Made by a program: the position numbers and the translations under genes. A DNA stretch of 64,000 nt from Maribacter luteus (GTDB taxonomy: Bacteria > Bacteroidota > Bacteroidia > Flavobacteriales > Flavobacteriaceae), in the NCBI RefSeq assembly GCF_009674825.1, contig NZ_WKJH01000001.1, positions 682,001 through 746,000 on the forward strand, written 5' to 3'. The notes beneath the pieces are model-generated. The model had not been told where the DNA came from. It searched no databases and worked only from the letters and a program-made list of their open reading frames with translations. Shown piece by piece: positions 18,176-28,060 of this stretch (its first letter is position 1; each line of letters begins with the position of its first letter).

Positions 18176-21100
18176 TTACGGTTGCTGTTTTAACCGCTTA
18201 TAACCAATTAATTGTTCCTTTAGATCCAATACCGATTTTACATAAGATTTAAAAGCTTCATACTCACTAGGATCAATTCTTTCTTTTGAGGTATGCGCTT
18301 CGATAGCAATATGCAGTTCATTAGGTTCAACAAGTTCATAATTGATATTGTACCGATGTTTTCGATAATTTAAACCGGCACTTTCCGGAACCTCGACGAA
18401 TTTCTCATCTTGGGCTAAAATGATTTTATAGGATGACTTATAGATATCGGCATTTTCGTAAAAAATGTATTCTATCGGAAAGTTTCTTTTTTCATCTGAA
18501 ATAATACCACTGTTGTAAGCATTGTTCACAGCTGGAATCCGAAAAACCTTCATGCTGCCAATTTCATCCATGGTCTCGTTTATGGTCAGATCAGAAGTAT
18601 AGCTGATAACAGGGGATTTCAAATCGTATTTTATATCATAAATGGTGTCCATCTTAAAATCCTCGAACAGCCTTCCTTTAAAATCATCCGTGATCTTTGT
18701 TTTGATGACCTCATAGTTTTCCTCCTTTAAAATAGCGGCATAGTTGGAATTGATACTGCCCTTTAAAACCGATTCAATCTTTAATTTATGCGTTTCCCCT
18801 CCCAATTGATATACCATATTGCTTTCAATAACGGTCGGGTCGTGGTTAATGTTATTAAGTAAATATACCCCTTGCCGAACATCTTTAACCACCTTATTGG
18901 GAATGTCCAAAGCAGTGGCGTTTTCTAAACTTGTAGGTATGGATTTATAAGGCAGGTTATTATCGGTAAGTTCCAAATACTGTGGTTCACCATCAATAAA
19001 AACCTTTACGATACAATGGTTGAAATCCTGACTTGGTAAAATCATGGATTGCTTACCGTAATCTGAGGTAAGGACCAAAACCAAATGGGATTTCAATCCG
19101 GCCATTTGTGCCAGGGTCACGTACAAGGTTGAAAAATCCTTGCAATCGCCCAACTTAGATTTTAGAGTTTTCGCCGGCCGTTGCGGTACAAAACCACTTT
19201 GCCTGAAACTTACATAACTATAACTTAGGTTTTCCATTAAGTAGTAATATATCCGTTCCGCTTTTTCGTTGTCGAAATACTTATCGACCGATTCGGGGAA
19301 TATCTTCTTAAATGCTTCCTCAACATCGGAATTTATCTGCATTTGGGGTCGAACAAGGTCGGAATACCAAGTAGCGATATCGTCCCAGGAATCAATGGTA
19401 CTAATATGTAGATATCTTACTACATCTGACATACTCGGCATATAATCCTCTTGCTGTTCAAGGGGTTTTAGGTTGTCCATTTCCCAAATATGGCAAACAT
19501 AATCGTCCATTTTCTTTTCTTGATGGGGTACTTGCCCGTTCATCAATTTAAAATGGAAGGGTTTTTCTTTAGGCACCAAGATCTTAAGTGAATTCTTTAA
19601 TATGGGATGGTAAGAATCCATCTGAAAATAATCTACATAATCTTTATAAAACCTACCGCTGGAACTTGCGCTACTTTCATAATCCACATAAATGATATCG
19701 CCAACCTCTAAATTACTGAACACCAGGTTTGACCCGTTTTTCGATGCCGGAACCACGGTTTTATTCGGTTTTACGATTTCAGATTTTGTTATGCTATAGT
19801 TACCTCGAAGCCCAAGATCAAGTTCTTTCATTGATTCTATACCGCTCTCCGAAGTAATCTCAAGTACATAGCTGTTCTTACTTCTATGTCCGCCTTCTGG
19901 GTATAATTGTACCAAAGTCTCATCGAGCAAATAATTGTACCCATAATTGTTCTTGGTACCCTTATTTCTGTTTTTGGCGATAAAATCATAAATGTCGTTT
20001 GTTGCCAATTCCTTGAAATAATCCTCGGTACCCGAAAGATCTTCGATTTTCTTTCTTAGTTCACTACTAGCCCCATTATGCTTCAACGATTTTTTATAAT
20101 AGGCCAAGGCTTCCTTCTTTTTTCCCAATTGTTCAAGGGCATTGCCCATATATTCCATACCTATGAAAGAATAAGGGTAATTGGCCAATACCTTTTCGAT
20201 AAAGGGCAAGGACTCTTCATACTTCTTATACTCATGCAAATAGGCGATATAATCCTTGAGATATGAATTACTACTACTAACGTCATTATATTGATCACGG
20301 AAAAGTCGTAGTACCTCTTCTTTCTTGTTCTGTTTGTCATAGAAACCGGCCAGTTTCAATATCGCAGGGTAATCAAAATATAAATCATTGATCGTCTCCA
20401 ATACCTTTATGGCATTCTCATCCTCGTTCAAATAGTCGGAATAGAGTGCTATATAAAGTTTGATTAGTTTTGTTTGATCCTTGAAATTGGTGGTGATATA
20501 TTTTAATTTTTCCTTTATGGCACTTTTGTCTTCTTTACGAATGCTCAACATCAAATCTGCCGAATGTTTTAAGATCTGCATATCCGTGGCAGCCTTGAAT
20601 TCATCCGTGAATTTTTCAAACTCCTTTATGGGTAACTTAAATAACTCCCCAGATTCCTGAAAACGGTATACATAGGACAAGTAATACTTATCATCGTCTT
20701 TTTCAATGTTTTTTTGCAGCTCTTTGGAAGAGGTGTAATCTTTCTCCAGATTATAGCTTACAATCAACAATCGCCTTAAAAAAGAGCTATTGCCGTGCTC
20801 TTTGAGCAGTGGTAACAGAATCTTTTTAGCCTCGGTGTATTTTGAATTTCTTAGATACGTACTTATTAAGCAATAGGTATAGAAGAAGTCATTGGGTTTC
20901 TCTGCAACTTTATTTTTAAAAAAAGCTTCAACCGAATTATCTATTTCTGTAGGTTGCAAGCTCTGTTCGGTACTCTTGGTATATGGTTTATAGGCGGAAT
21001 CAATCGTAATATCGGGAATCTCATTACCATCAACATCGGTCAATCTGGCTATAAAATAACCGACCCCACTTTGATCTGCGTTCTTGATCAGTAAACGGTT

Positions 21101-21952
21101 TATACCCTTAGGCAGGGTAAAAGAGACATTATAAGCATCCAAATCGGTAATACCGTCATTGGTATTCTCTAAAATGGCCACATCATTGACCCATACTTTT
21201 ACCAAAGCCGAACTACCCAATCGCAGAACAACCCGTTGATCCTCGGGATTGTTTATAAAGGTTTGGGCATAATTTACACCTGCACCATATTCTGTATGAT
21301 TGGTATAAAACTGATAGGCTTCTTTTTGAAAATCCCCGTTACCATACCAATTAATGAAACCATTGCTATTAGCATTGAAATCTTGCTCGGAATAAGCTTT
21401 CGATTCCGGATCGTAGGTAATATCCAACCCACTACCGTTCAGGTTTTCAAAGGTGCCACAAAACTGCCATTTCTTTATCGACGCCATTTCCGAATTCATT
21501 CTATAATATTCGTCCCAATCATTAGTATGCCTAGATACGATGGATTTAAGATACTTCATGGCTTCCAGAACAGTCGGGTCTTTTATGCGGCCCAGATCAA
21601 TATCCTTTATATTCTTACTGTTCTTGTTATTGAAACCACTTTCAATATAATTGTCAAAAAAGAAATTTTGTGTCCATAACGCATAGAGGTAATACTCAAA
21701 ATCGGGGTACTCCATCAATCGGGAAATAAAACCATCCGGATTGGTAAAGTTGCCATTTTCGGCCTTTATGATCTCTTTGGATAAAAAGTCGGTGATTTCA
21801 TCATCCTTTGATTTTCTAATGGCCGCCATTGCCTCTTTACGTTCATTCTTGAACAAGTGCTCCCAATGTTTTTCGTACTTGGTATTTTGGGAAAATAAAC
21901 TGGTGGTTGTCGTAGAAAGGACAAGAACCAGAAAAAAAAGAAATCTTATCAT
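18176..21952 (-). CDS. Large secreted DUF3857/transglutaminase-like protein with TPR repeats
   Basis: A 1258-residue exported protein with a signal peptide (about residues 1-21). The N-terminal third contains a beta-rich, possibly carbohydrate- or protein-binding module (about residues 160-310). TPR-like helical repeats follow, for example about residues 580-640 (FIGMEYMGNALEQLGKKKEA). Next is a DUF3857-type beta domain (about 660-830) and a transglutaminase core with C937 in KLGDCKDFSTLY, the histidine in DFNHCIVKVF and the aspartate in LELTD. Related Bacteroidetes proteins are peptidase- or crosslinking-like, but the natural substrate is unknown. Confidence 0.85.
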   Translation of the reverse strand: MIRFLFFLVLVLSTTTTSLFSQNTKYEKHWEHLFKNERKEAMAAIRKSKDDEITDFLSKEIIKAENGNFTNPDGFISRLMEYPDFEYYLYALWTQNFFFDNYIESGFNNKNSKNIKDIDLGRIKDPTVLEAMKYLKSIVSRHTNDWDEYYRMNSEMASIKKWQFCGTFENLNGSGLDITYDPESKAYSEQDFNANSNGFINWYGNGDFQKEAYQFYTNHTEYGAGVNYAQTFINNPEDQRVVLRLGSSALVKVWVNDVAILENTNDGITDLDAYNVSFTLPKGINRLLIKNADQSGVGYFIARLTDVDGNEIPDITIDSAYKPYTKSTEQSLQPTEIDNSVEAFFKNKVAEKPNDFFYTYCLISTYLRNSKYTEAKKILLPLLKEHGNSSFLRRLLIVSYNLEKDYTSSKELQKNIEKDDDKYYLSYVYRFQESGELFKLPIKEFEKFTDEFKAATDMQILKHSADLMLSIRKEDKSAIKEKLKYITTNFKDQTKLIKLYIALYSDYLNEDENAIKVLETINDLYFDYPAILKLAGFYDKQNKKEEVLRLFRDQYNDVSSSNSYLKDYIAYLHEYKKYEESLPFIEKVLANYPYSFIGMEYMGNALEQLGKKKEALAYYKKSLKHNGASSELRKKIEDLSGTEDYFKELATNDIYDFIAKNRNKGTKNNYGYNYLLDETLVQLYPEGGHRSKNSYVLEITSESGIESMKELDLGLRGNYSITKSEIVKPNKTVVPASKNGSNLVFSNLEVGDIIYVDYESSASSSGRFYKDYVDYFQMDSYHPILKNSLKILVPKEKPFHFKLMNGQVPHQEKKMDDYVCHIWEMDNLKPLEQQEDYMPSMSDVVRYLHISTIDSWDDIATWYSDLVRPQMQINSDVEEAFKKIFPESVDKYFDNEKAERIYYYLMENLSYSYVSFRQSGFVPQRPAKTLKSKLGDCKDFSTLYVTLAQMAGLKSHLVLVLTSDYGKQSMILPSQDFNHCIVKVFIDGEPQYLELTDNNLPYKSIPTSLENATALDIPNKVVKDVRQGVYLLNNINHDPTVIESNMVYQLGGETHKLKIESVLKGSINSNYAAILKEENYEVIKTKITDDFKGRLFEDFKMDTIYDIKYDLKSPVISYTSDLTINETMDEIGSMKVFRIPAVNNAYNSGIISDEKRNFPIEYIFYENADIYKSSYKIILAQDEKFVEVPESAGLNYRKHRYNINYELVEPNELHIAIEAHTSKERIDPSEYEAFKSYVKSVLDLKEQLIGYKRLKQQP

Positions 21953-22149
21953 CTAAATTAGGGTTGGTTCAATAAAATCACATGGATATTTATAACGGAT
22001 TTTATCTTCTTTTTGGTATGTTCTACAATCAATATTTACAATATGTGACAATGATAACCTAAAACCAATGGTATAAACCTGCGACAAGGGAAGCCTATCA
22101 AGATCATTGATAAAAGGAATCACCATTGATTTTGTTACTTCCACAACCT

Positions 22150-23238
22150 TTACAAATAAGATATTACAGTGTTCCTCATTACCGTAAATTGAGCTTCCAT
22201 ACTTTGTAACAACTTGAATTGTGCCTTAGTGCGTACCAAGTTATGTTCGGGATATTTAATTTTATAATAGGTATCACCAGCAATATAGTCCATTAAAAAG
22301 CGAAGCACTTGTTCATAGGTAATGTACTTGGCCGAAAATGCCAGATAATCGAGTTCGGTCTGTACCATGAACGATTTGGCTTCTTCGAGATATCCTTTCG
22401 TATAAGCCTTGAAGATTTCCAGATTCATAGACACGTTTTCCAGTTCCGGATCATCTTCGAGTCCTGTGTTCGTATATGAACGGATGGCGTCGCCAAAATC
22501 GTTTAAGACGGTACTATTAAGAACCGTATCTAGATCGATCATGCAAAGTACGTCTCCCTGTTTATTGAACAGAATATTGTTGATTTTGGTGTCGTTATGC
22601 GTTACACGAGTAGGAATGGCACCTTCTTCGACCAAGGTCCAGAATTTCAGCATCTCACCTCGGCGATCTTCTATCCATGAAATTTCTTCCTTTACAAGAC
22701 TTTTTCGCCCTACAGGATCTTTTTCCAAGACATCTTTCCATTGTTCAAGACGAAAGCGGATATTGTGAAAACCTGGTAAGATATCTACAAGCTGTCCTTT
22801 GTAGTCCGAGGTCATGCGCTGAAATCTACCTATGCCCTTACCCCCCGAATAGGCTAGCTCCGGAGTATTTGCCGAATCGTAGGATATGCTATCCTTGATA
22901 AATAAACACATAGTCCAGAACTCGCCATCACCATCCAGGTGATAAAGTGCCCCACTATGGGTCTTGATCAGGGTCAAGGTCTCACGAAAAGGATTGCCGC
23001 CACCTGCAACTATTTTCGTTTTTAGATGGGTCGTTATTTTTTGGATATTATCCATCATCGATGGTACATCCTTAAAAATTGTTTTGTTCTTTCGTTGAAA
23101 CAAGTAGTTTGATGCTTCCTTCCCAACCGTTTGAACAATATAGGTGTCATTAATAAACCCTTCCCCAAGTGGTTTTATGGAATATATTTCACCCTCAATT
23201 CGAAAATTTTCGGCAATGCTTTTTAGTGCCTGTGACAT
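22150..23238 (-). CDS. Phosphotransferase (APH-fold), N-acetylhexosamine 1-kinase (NahK)-like
   Basis: A 362-residue kinase of the aminoglycoside-phosphotransferase fold. The catalytic loop is THNDTKINNILF (about residue 205), the pattern of N-acetylhexosamine 1-kinases. It is followed by the metal-binding MIDLDTVLNS. The N-terminal lobe starts with a glycine-rich turn (PLGEGFINDTYIV). NahK homologues phosphorylate GlcNAc/GalNAc (or other hexoses) at the anomeric position. It is the last gene of an operon with an FHS-type sugar transporter (18 bp gap) and a ROK kinase, so an imported hexose or hexosamine is the likely substrate. The exact sugar is uncertain. Confidence 0.8.
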   Translation of the reverse strand: MSQALKSIAENFRIEGEIYSIKPLGEGFINDTYIVQTVGKEASNYLFQRKNKTIFKDVPSMMDNIQKITTHLKTKIVAGGGNPFRETLTLIKTHSGALYHLDGDGEFWTMCLFIKDSISYDSANTPELAYSGGKGIGRFQRMTSDYKGQLVDILPGFHNIRFRLEQWKDVLEKDPVGRKSLVKEEISWIEDRRGEMLKFWTLVEEGAIPTRVTHNDTKINNILFNKQGDVLCMIDLDTVLNSTVLNDFGDAIRSYTNTGLEDDPELENVSMNLEIFKAYTKGYLEEAKSFMVQTELDYLAFSAKYITYEQVLRFLMDYIAGDTYYKIKYPEHNLVRTKAQFKLLQSMEAQFTVMRNTVISYL

Positions 23239-23256
23239 ATTACCAATGTCTAAATA

Positions 23257-24495
23257 TCATTTTCTTATTTTACTTCCTTTGACCGCAAAATAGAGGATAT
23301 ACAAGTACGCAGGAATAAACAACCAGTAGGCAGTTTGATAATTGGCGACCGTGGCGACTTCCGTAGTCTTGACGGCATCTATCAAAAATCCGAAAATCAA
23401 TGGGATAACGGCCCCACCTACGATACCCATGACCAACATGGATGAACCGGTTTTCGTGAATTTACCTAAATCGGCAATGGCAAGAGGCCAGATGGCGGGC
23501 CACATTAGGGAATTGGCAAAACCAATGAGCGCCATACAATAAATACCGAACTCACCAGGTAAGAAAATCAACAATAAGGCCGAAACTATTCCGATCCATG
23601 AGAACATTTTCAGTGCCGCTGTTTGTGATATGAACTTAGGGATCATTAGTACTCCAAAAATATAACCGATTACAAGTCCGATAGGTACATATATGGCAAA
23701 ACTATCTAAGTTAGTTGCCGTATCACCGAATACAGCCTTTGCAAAACCAATTATCGATGCCATTGGTAAAGTTTCTACCCCAACATAAATAAATAGGGCA
23801 ACTACACCCAATAACAAGTGTGGAAATTGAAAGATACTTGTTTTACCGGCAGCATAACCTGATGTGGCCGCTTCGTCGGATTCGTCTTCACCTTCGGCCT
23901 TTACTTCAGGTAATGGCGCAAAAATCATGAAAATACCCAATGCCACTAGTATACCGGTTACAATATAGAACGGAACAATGACATCATCGAGTTTAACATT
24001 GTTCAGATCCATAAATAGACCAAGAAACAAGGATGATAACCACCATGCCGATTTATTGAAAATACCCATAAGGCTCATACGCATGGCAGCGCTCTCTTTT
24101 GGCCCGATAATGGTGACATATGGGTTAACCGACGCTTGTAAGATCGTGTTACCGATTCCTCCTATAAAAAGGGCTATCAGGAACAAAGGGAAGCTTAGCA
24201 TGTTAGACGAAGGCACGAAAAGTACCATCCCAATGGCCATAACAAAAAAGGCGATGACCATTCCGTACTTATAACCTACTTTTTTAATGATCCATCCGGC
24301 AGGTGCACCAAATACCACGAAAGCCGAAAAAATGGCTGCCGTAACTAAATAGGACTGGGATGTTGAAAGGTTAAAAGCATCTTGAAGAAACGGGGTCAGG
24401 AAACCACTAATCCCAACACCAAAACCTATCACAAAAAATAGGATACTGACTATTGCCAGTGGAATGATGTAGTTCGATTTTTTTGAATTGGTCAT
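23257..24495 (-). CDS. FHS-family (FucP/GluP/NagP-like) sugar:H+ MFS transporter
   Basis: A 412-residue inner-membrane permease with about 12 transmembrane segments. The family motif ILQASVNPYVTIIG (about residues 117-130) resembles the Q-x-x-NP-Y signature of fucose/glucose/N-acetylglucosamine porters. An acidic central loop (EGEDESDEAA) separates the two halves. It sits between a ROK kinase gene (28 bp upstream) and a NahK-like kinase gene (18 bp downstream), so imported sugar is probably phosphorylated at once. Which sugar cannot be decided from sequence. Confidence 0.88.
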   Translation of the reverse strand: MTNSKKSNYIIPLAIVSILFFVIGFGVGISGFLTPFLQDAFNLSTSQSYLVTAAIFSAFVVFGAPAGWIIKKVGYKYGMVIAFFVMAIGMVLFVPSSNMLSFPLFLIALFIGGIGNTILQASVNPYVTIIGPKESAAMRMSLMGIFNKSAWWLSSLFLGLFMDLNNVKLDDVIVPFYIVTGILVALGIFMIFAPLPEVKAEGEDESDEAATSGYAAGKTSIFQFPHLLLGVVALFIYVGVETLPMASIIGFAKAVFGDTATNLDSFAIYVPIGLVIGYIFGVLMIPKFISQTAALKMFSWIGIVSALLLIFLPGEFGIYCMALIGFANSLMWPAIWPLAIADLGKFTKTGSSMLVMGIVGGAVIPLIFGFLIDAVKTTEVATVANYQTAYWLFIPAYLYILYFAVKGSKIRK

Positions 24496-24523
24496 AATAT
24501 GAATTTAAGTTGGTTAGAAATAG

Positions 24524-25369
24524 TTAGGCATTATAATACAAGCCGGCGGCACCCAATATCGCGATGTCGTCTAGCTCCGATTGTTCAATGGTTATAATAT
24601 CTTTCATAACATCAAAAGGAAATTCAGCCACTTCTTCTTGAATACCTTCTTTAAAAAGGGGAAATGATTTGCTTATTGAACCTCCGAAAATAATGGCATC
24701 AGGTGCGAGTATATACATAATGGTCGTGACGAGTTTACCAATATGATGACCGAATTCGTTGAATAGCGCCAAAGCATTCTCATCCCCTTCCATCGCTTTG
24801 TCGAATAATTCCTTTCCGGTAATATTATTTATTTTGTTGAAGAAACCGCTGCCACAATAAGCTTCAAAAATACTGTCTTTATAGGGCATGTGACCCACTT
24901 CCCCTGCACCACCGAATAAGCCCGAGTGCAGTTTATTGTTGATAATGATACCTCCGCCAACACCTGTTCCCAAGGCCACAGCTACCATATTATCGAATTT
25001 TTGTCCCTTGCCAAAATGCTTTTCTCCCAAGGCAAAACAATTCGCATCATTTTCTATATATACCGGAATATTAAAGCGAGAACTTAGTTTTTCAACCAGA
25101 CCCAGACCATTCCATGCCGGAATGTTGGAAATCTTAACGATTTCGCCCTTGCCCGCATTGATCAAACCAGGAACCCCAACACCAATGGCCTTTGTTTCAG
25201 GAAGCATCACCTTTTCTATAACCTCATATAACGTTTCGAGTATTTCCTCGGCAGTTCTTTCGGCTCCTGTAGGCAAGGAATGCGTCTTCACAATTTCCTT
25301 GTTCACTATACATCCTGCACCTATTGAAGTGCCTCCGATATCAACTCCGACTATTACATCTGTTCTCAT
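24524..25369 (-). CDS. ROK-family sugar kinase
   Basis: A 281-residue cytoplasmic hexokinase-type enzyme with the ATP-phosphate loop VDIGGTSIGAG. The catalytic aspartate is in IENDANCFALGE, and the glycine-rich GTGVGGGII and GGAGEVGHM segments are of the ROK family. The CxCG zinc cluster that follows the GH motif in many ROK glucokinases is reduced here to AYCGSG. The gene heads an operon with an FHS transporter and a NahK-like kinase and diverges from the TauE/SafE gene. Glucose, mannose or N-acetylhexosamine 6-phosphorylation are all possible. Confidence 0.88.
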   Translation of the reverse strand: MRTDVIVGVDIGGTSIGAGCIVNKEIVKTHSLPTGAERTAEEILETLYEVIEKVMLPETKAIGVGVPGLINAGKGEIVKISNIPAWNGLGLVEKLSSRFNIPVYIENDANCFALGEKHFGKGQKFDNMVAVALGTGVGGGIIINNKLHSGLFGGAGEVGHMPYKDSIFEAYCGSGFFNKINNITGKELFDKAMEGDENALALFNEFGHHIGKLVTTIMYILAPDAIIFGGSISKSFPLFKEGIQEEVAEFPFDVMKDIITIEQSELDDIAILGAAGLYYNA

Positions 25370-25682
25370 ATATTATTATTTATTTCCAATTTCTAGTTTC
25401 AACATTCCCTTCCTGGCAAAATCCTTAAAATAGCACTTACCTTCTTAGCATGTAATATGTTTATGGTGTGGACAAAAACGGTCTACATTCCGGTTATTAA
25501 GAATCATTGAAAAACACCGCCTATCATAATTGTTTGAAGACCAATCCAATAACACTGAATCAGAGCCTGAATTAGGAATATCTATCGTAAAGGCGGTTGC
25601 TACCATGGGGTAGTTTGTTGGTTTAGAGTTAAAGATAAAATAATTTCGAATACATTTGCGCTTTGTTCGCTAAACAACAACT
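25370..25682. promoter_or_regulatory. 313-bp divergent intergenic region between ROK kinase and TauE/SafE genes
   Basis: It holds no convincing gene. A -7 like element TACATTTG (25651-25658, plus strand) lies 24 bp ahead of the TauE/SafE start and matches TAnnTTTG. No properly spaced -33 motif is clear. No hairpin, tRNA or LacI-type palindrome was seen. The minus-strand promoter for the sugar-kinase operon must also be here but was not identified. Confidence 0.4.
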
Positions 25683-26438
25683 GTGCTTCTATCAATACAA
25701 CCAGATATATCAACAATGGCATGGATCATGGCATTGACCGCCACATTTATCGTGGGTATTTCCAAGGCGGGAATAAAAGGCGTAGCCATCATCAATGTAA
25801 CCCTTATGGCATTGGCTTTTGGCGCCAAGGAATCTACCGGTCTCGTGGTGCCTTTACTGATCTTGGCCGATATTTTTGCGGTCATCTATTATAATCGACA
25901 TTGCCAATGGTCATATATTCTAAAGTTTTTACCATGGATTGTCGTTGGTATATTGATCGGGGTCTTTATCGGGATAGATCTTGATGAACAGACCTTTAAG
26001 ATCGCAATGGCCATCATTATCTTGGGTAGTGTGGTGATGATGTATTGGTGGGACCGAAAAAAAACCAAAAATGTTCCCTCACATTGGACCTTTGCAGGGT
26101 TCGTTGGTATATTAGCGGGTATCACCACCATGATCGGCAATTTGGCCGGAGCCTTCAGTAATATATTCTTTTTGGCCATGCGATTGCCCAAGAATGAATT
26201 TATAGGTACCGCAGCATGGTTGTTCTTGATAATCAACCTTTTTAAACTACCCTTTCATATTTGGTCCTGGGGCACTATTACCCCAGAAACTTTACTGATC
26301 AATCTAAAACTGTCCCCGGCCATTTTCCTTGGACTTTTTGTGGGTGTACGTTTGGTGAAAATAATCAAAGAGGATTTTTATCGAAAAATGATCTTGATTC
26401 TCACAGCCTTTGGTGCGATCATGATCTTGGTCAAGTAA
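25683..26438 (+). CDS. TauE/SafE-family membrane permease
   Basis: A 251-residue integral membrane protein with about seven to eight hydrophobic helices. It has the duplicated glycine-rich family pattern (FIVGISKAGIKGVAI near the start and FVGILAGITTMIGNLAGAFSNIF in the second half). This family exports or imports small organic or sulfur anions such as sulfite, taurine or sulfoacetate. Substrate cannot be assigned here. The start is a GTG at 25683; an ATG at 25716 would leave almost no residues before the first helix, so the upstream start is preferred. Confidence 0.88.
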   Translation: MLLSIQPDISTMAWIMALTATFIVGISKAGIKGVAIINVTLMALAFGAKESTGLVVPLLILADIFAVIYYNRHCQWSYILKFLPWIVVGILIGVFIGIDLDEQTFKIAMAIIILGSVVMMYWWDRKKTKNVPSHWTFAGFVGILAGITTMIGNLAGAFSNIFFLAMRLPKNEFIGTAAWLFLIINLFKLPFHIWSWGTITPETLLINLKLSPAIFLGLFVGVRLVKIIKEDFYRKMILILTAFGAIMILVK

Positions 26439-26797
26439 ATTGACATTCAAAAAGTGTTCTTGTTCTCTTTTTAGTACCTTGAGTCTGTTTGACTAAAAAA
26501 TAGAACCTGTGTGGTACATGCTCATCCAGGCGATCCATGAAAGTCCCAAACAAATCAGAAACCTTCCTATCTCTACATAATTTATCCTTGTCCGCATTTT
26601 CGCTTTTTTGTTTTGAGGGTGCAATATTACGGGGCATAACCACATTCTAATCCCAGTTTTGGATAAATGGTGTATTATACTCGATAAAGCTTTGGAATAC
26701 TCTGGAAAAGCAAATTCTTTTGTTTTAAAAACAATTGAAATAAACAGCTTTATCTCAGTTTATCTATTGGTCTTAGAAACGAAATGATTCATGTTCA
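26439..26797. other. 359-bp intergenic region; mostly featureless
   Basis: No recognisable gene beyond a possible 34-codon membrane peptide on the minus strand (26493-26597, listed separately). No terminator or strong promoter was recognised. Confidence 0.4.
26493..26597 (-). CDS. Possible 34-residue single-pass membrane peptide
   Basis: The short frame starts MRTRINYVEIGRF and continues with a hydrophobic stretch (FLICLGLSWIAWM) ending in TGSIF. The basic N-terminus and one hydrophobic helix are typical of small membrane peptides. There is no clear ribosome-binding site, and the frame could be chance. An overlapping longer frame here shows no protein-like features. Confidence 0.25.
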   Translation of the reverse strand: MRTRINYVEIGRFLICLGLSWIAWMSMYHTGSIF

Positions 26798-27211
26798 CTA
26801 TCTCCCCGTATGCCGAAGATCCTGTTTGATCTTTGCTTCGGTCGGGTGCAAGAAAATCATGTACGCGATAATGAAAATACCAAGTATGATCAAATCTGGC
26901 TTTATGAAGAGAATGATAAAGGCCGCACCTTCCAAAATGGCCCAACGTAACAAGGCCGCACTTTGGTAAAACGGTATTTTTTCCTCCAAACTCTTTTTAC
27001 GTTCTATTTTGTCGACTTGGGACCTAAAAAGAAAATTACCTACAAATATAGCTGCGATAGGGATACAGATGTATACGATGGCCTCGGTATTCAACTCAGG
27101 GAGTTCCAAAAAGGCCAATGATTTTAGGTCTCCTATTACTACATATGCGAGAACCATCCCCACACAAAGGGCAATATGTAAAATTTTAAGGACTTTTAGT
27201 TTTTCTTTCAT
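26798..27211 (-). CDS. Small integral membrane protein of unknown function
   Basis: A 137-residue protein with four hydrophobic segments (about residues 8-28, 43-62, 86-104 and 105-122) separated by a basic loop (QVDKIERKKSLEEK). I recognise no functional motif. It lies 6 bp after the GIY-YIG gene on the same strand and may be co-transcribed with it. Confidence 0.7.
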   Translation of the reverse strand: MKEKLKVLKILHIALCVGMVLAYVVIGDLKSLAFLELPELNTEAIVYICIPIAAIFVGNFLFRSQVDKIERKKSLEEKIPFYQSAALLRWAILEGAAFIILFIKPDLIILGIFIIAYMIFLHPTEAKIKQDLRHTGR

Positions 27212-27217
27212 TTTATA

Positions 27218-28060
27218 TTATAGTCTTTTAATTTCGTCCAATGTTTTGCCATTTTTATCCTTCCATTGTACCCAACCATTGGTCGAACGACCTAATACTA
27301 CACCACCAGCAGTACTTGGGGAGTTAAAAATATAATCCTCTGCAAATTCCAGAAATGAATCCTTTTCTTTCAAAATACCATCCTCCCATAACTTGACTCT
27401 TAGGGCAATCAAATAATCATGGCATGATGGAACTTCATTCAACTTAGCTTGTGACCCTTTGAATACCACAAAACCATCATCAATTAAGTCACCTTCAGCT
27501 TTAATACCCCTTCCTTTAAGATGAAAATAATTTTTGCTTGGATTTTGTGATTTCCCCACTTTTTCAAAAACAGGAAACCCAAGAGTCGCCAATAGAATAG
27601 TTATAGTTTCAAAACTGTCTAACAAATCCGCTTCCATAGATTCGGTCACAAATGATTTTGTGGGAATAGTACTGTTTTCCACTACAAATCGGTTTGCTTC
27701 TTTTGCATTGGCTACCGCAATATGTTCCAAATATTTAGCATGGGACTTTGTAAACGCATTGATTTTAGAAACCAATACAACAGCGTAATTCCAAAAGTCC
27801 TTTAATTTATTATGCTGTTTTAAACGATCTAAACAATCTTCAGCCTCGCCAATGTAAACCAATGATTTTGCTTTTTCTGTTGACTCACCAAACAAAAAAT
27901 AGATTCCGACATTTCTTAATTCGTCTCGCGTAGCAATATAATCCAATTTGTTTCTAGGCACCAGAATTGCCTTTACCACTCGATTGGTAATTTCAGCTAT
28001 CTTAACACTTCTAGGTGACCCATCAGGAAGAAATATTTGAATGGTCTGTGGTCGATTCAT
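27218..28060 (-). CDS. GIY-YIG nuclease-family protein with C-terminal DUF4357
   Basis: A 280-residue protein. The GIY-YIG core starts near residue 50 with VGIYFLFGE and LVYIGEAEDCLDRLKQH. It continues with FTKSHAKYLEHIAV, which supplies the later catalytic residues. The C-terminus (about residues 225-275) matches DUF4357: SPSTAGGVVLGRSTNGWVQW. GIY-YIG/DUF4357 proteins are common, often near restriction-like or mobile regions, but no methylase or integrase lies nearby. The DNA-cleaving role is by family only. Confidence 0.85.
   Translation of the reverse strand: MNRPQTIQIFLPDGSPRSVKIAEITNRVVKAILVPRNKLDYIATRDELRNVGIYFLFGESTEKAKSLVYIGEAEDCLDRLKQHNKLKDFWNYAVVLVSKINAFTKSHAKYLEHIAVANAKEANRFVVENSTIPTKSFVTESMEADLLDSFETITILLATLGFPVFEKVGKSQNPSKNYFHLKGRGIKAEGDLIDDGFVVFKGSQAKLNEVPSCHDYLIALRVKLWEDGILKEKDSFLEFAEDYIFNSPSTAGGVVLGRSTNGWVQWKDKNGKTLDEIKRL

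Noticed and set aside
21953-22144. 63-codon frame just upstream of the transglutaminase gene
   Set aside because: Composition is not protein-like, no ribosome-binding site, and it fills an intergenic gap by chance.
26431-26643. 70-codon minus-strand frame downstream of TauE/SafE
   Set aside because: Highly charged without pattern and overlaps a better, shorter membrane-peptide candidate; no known motif.
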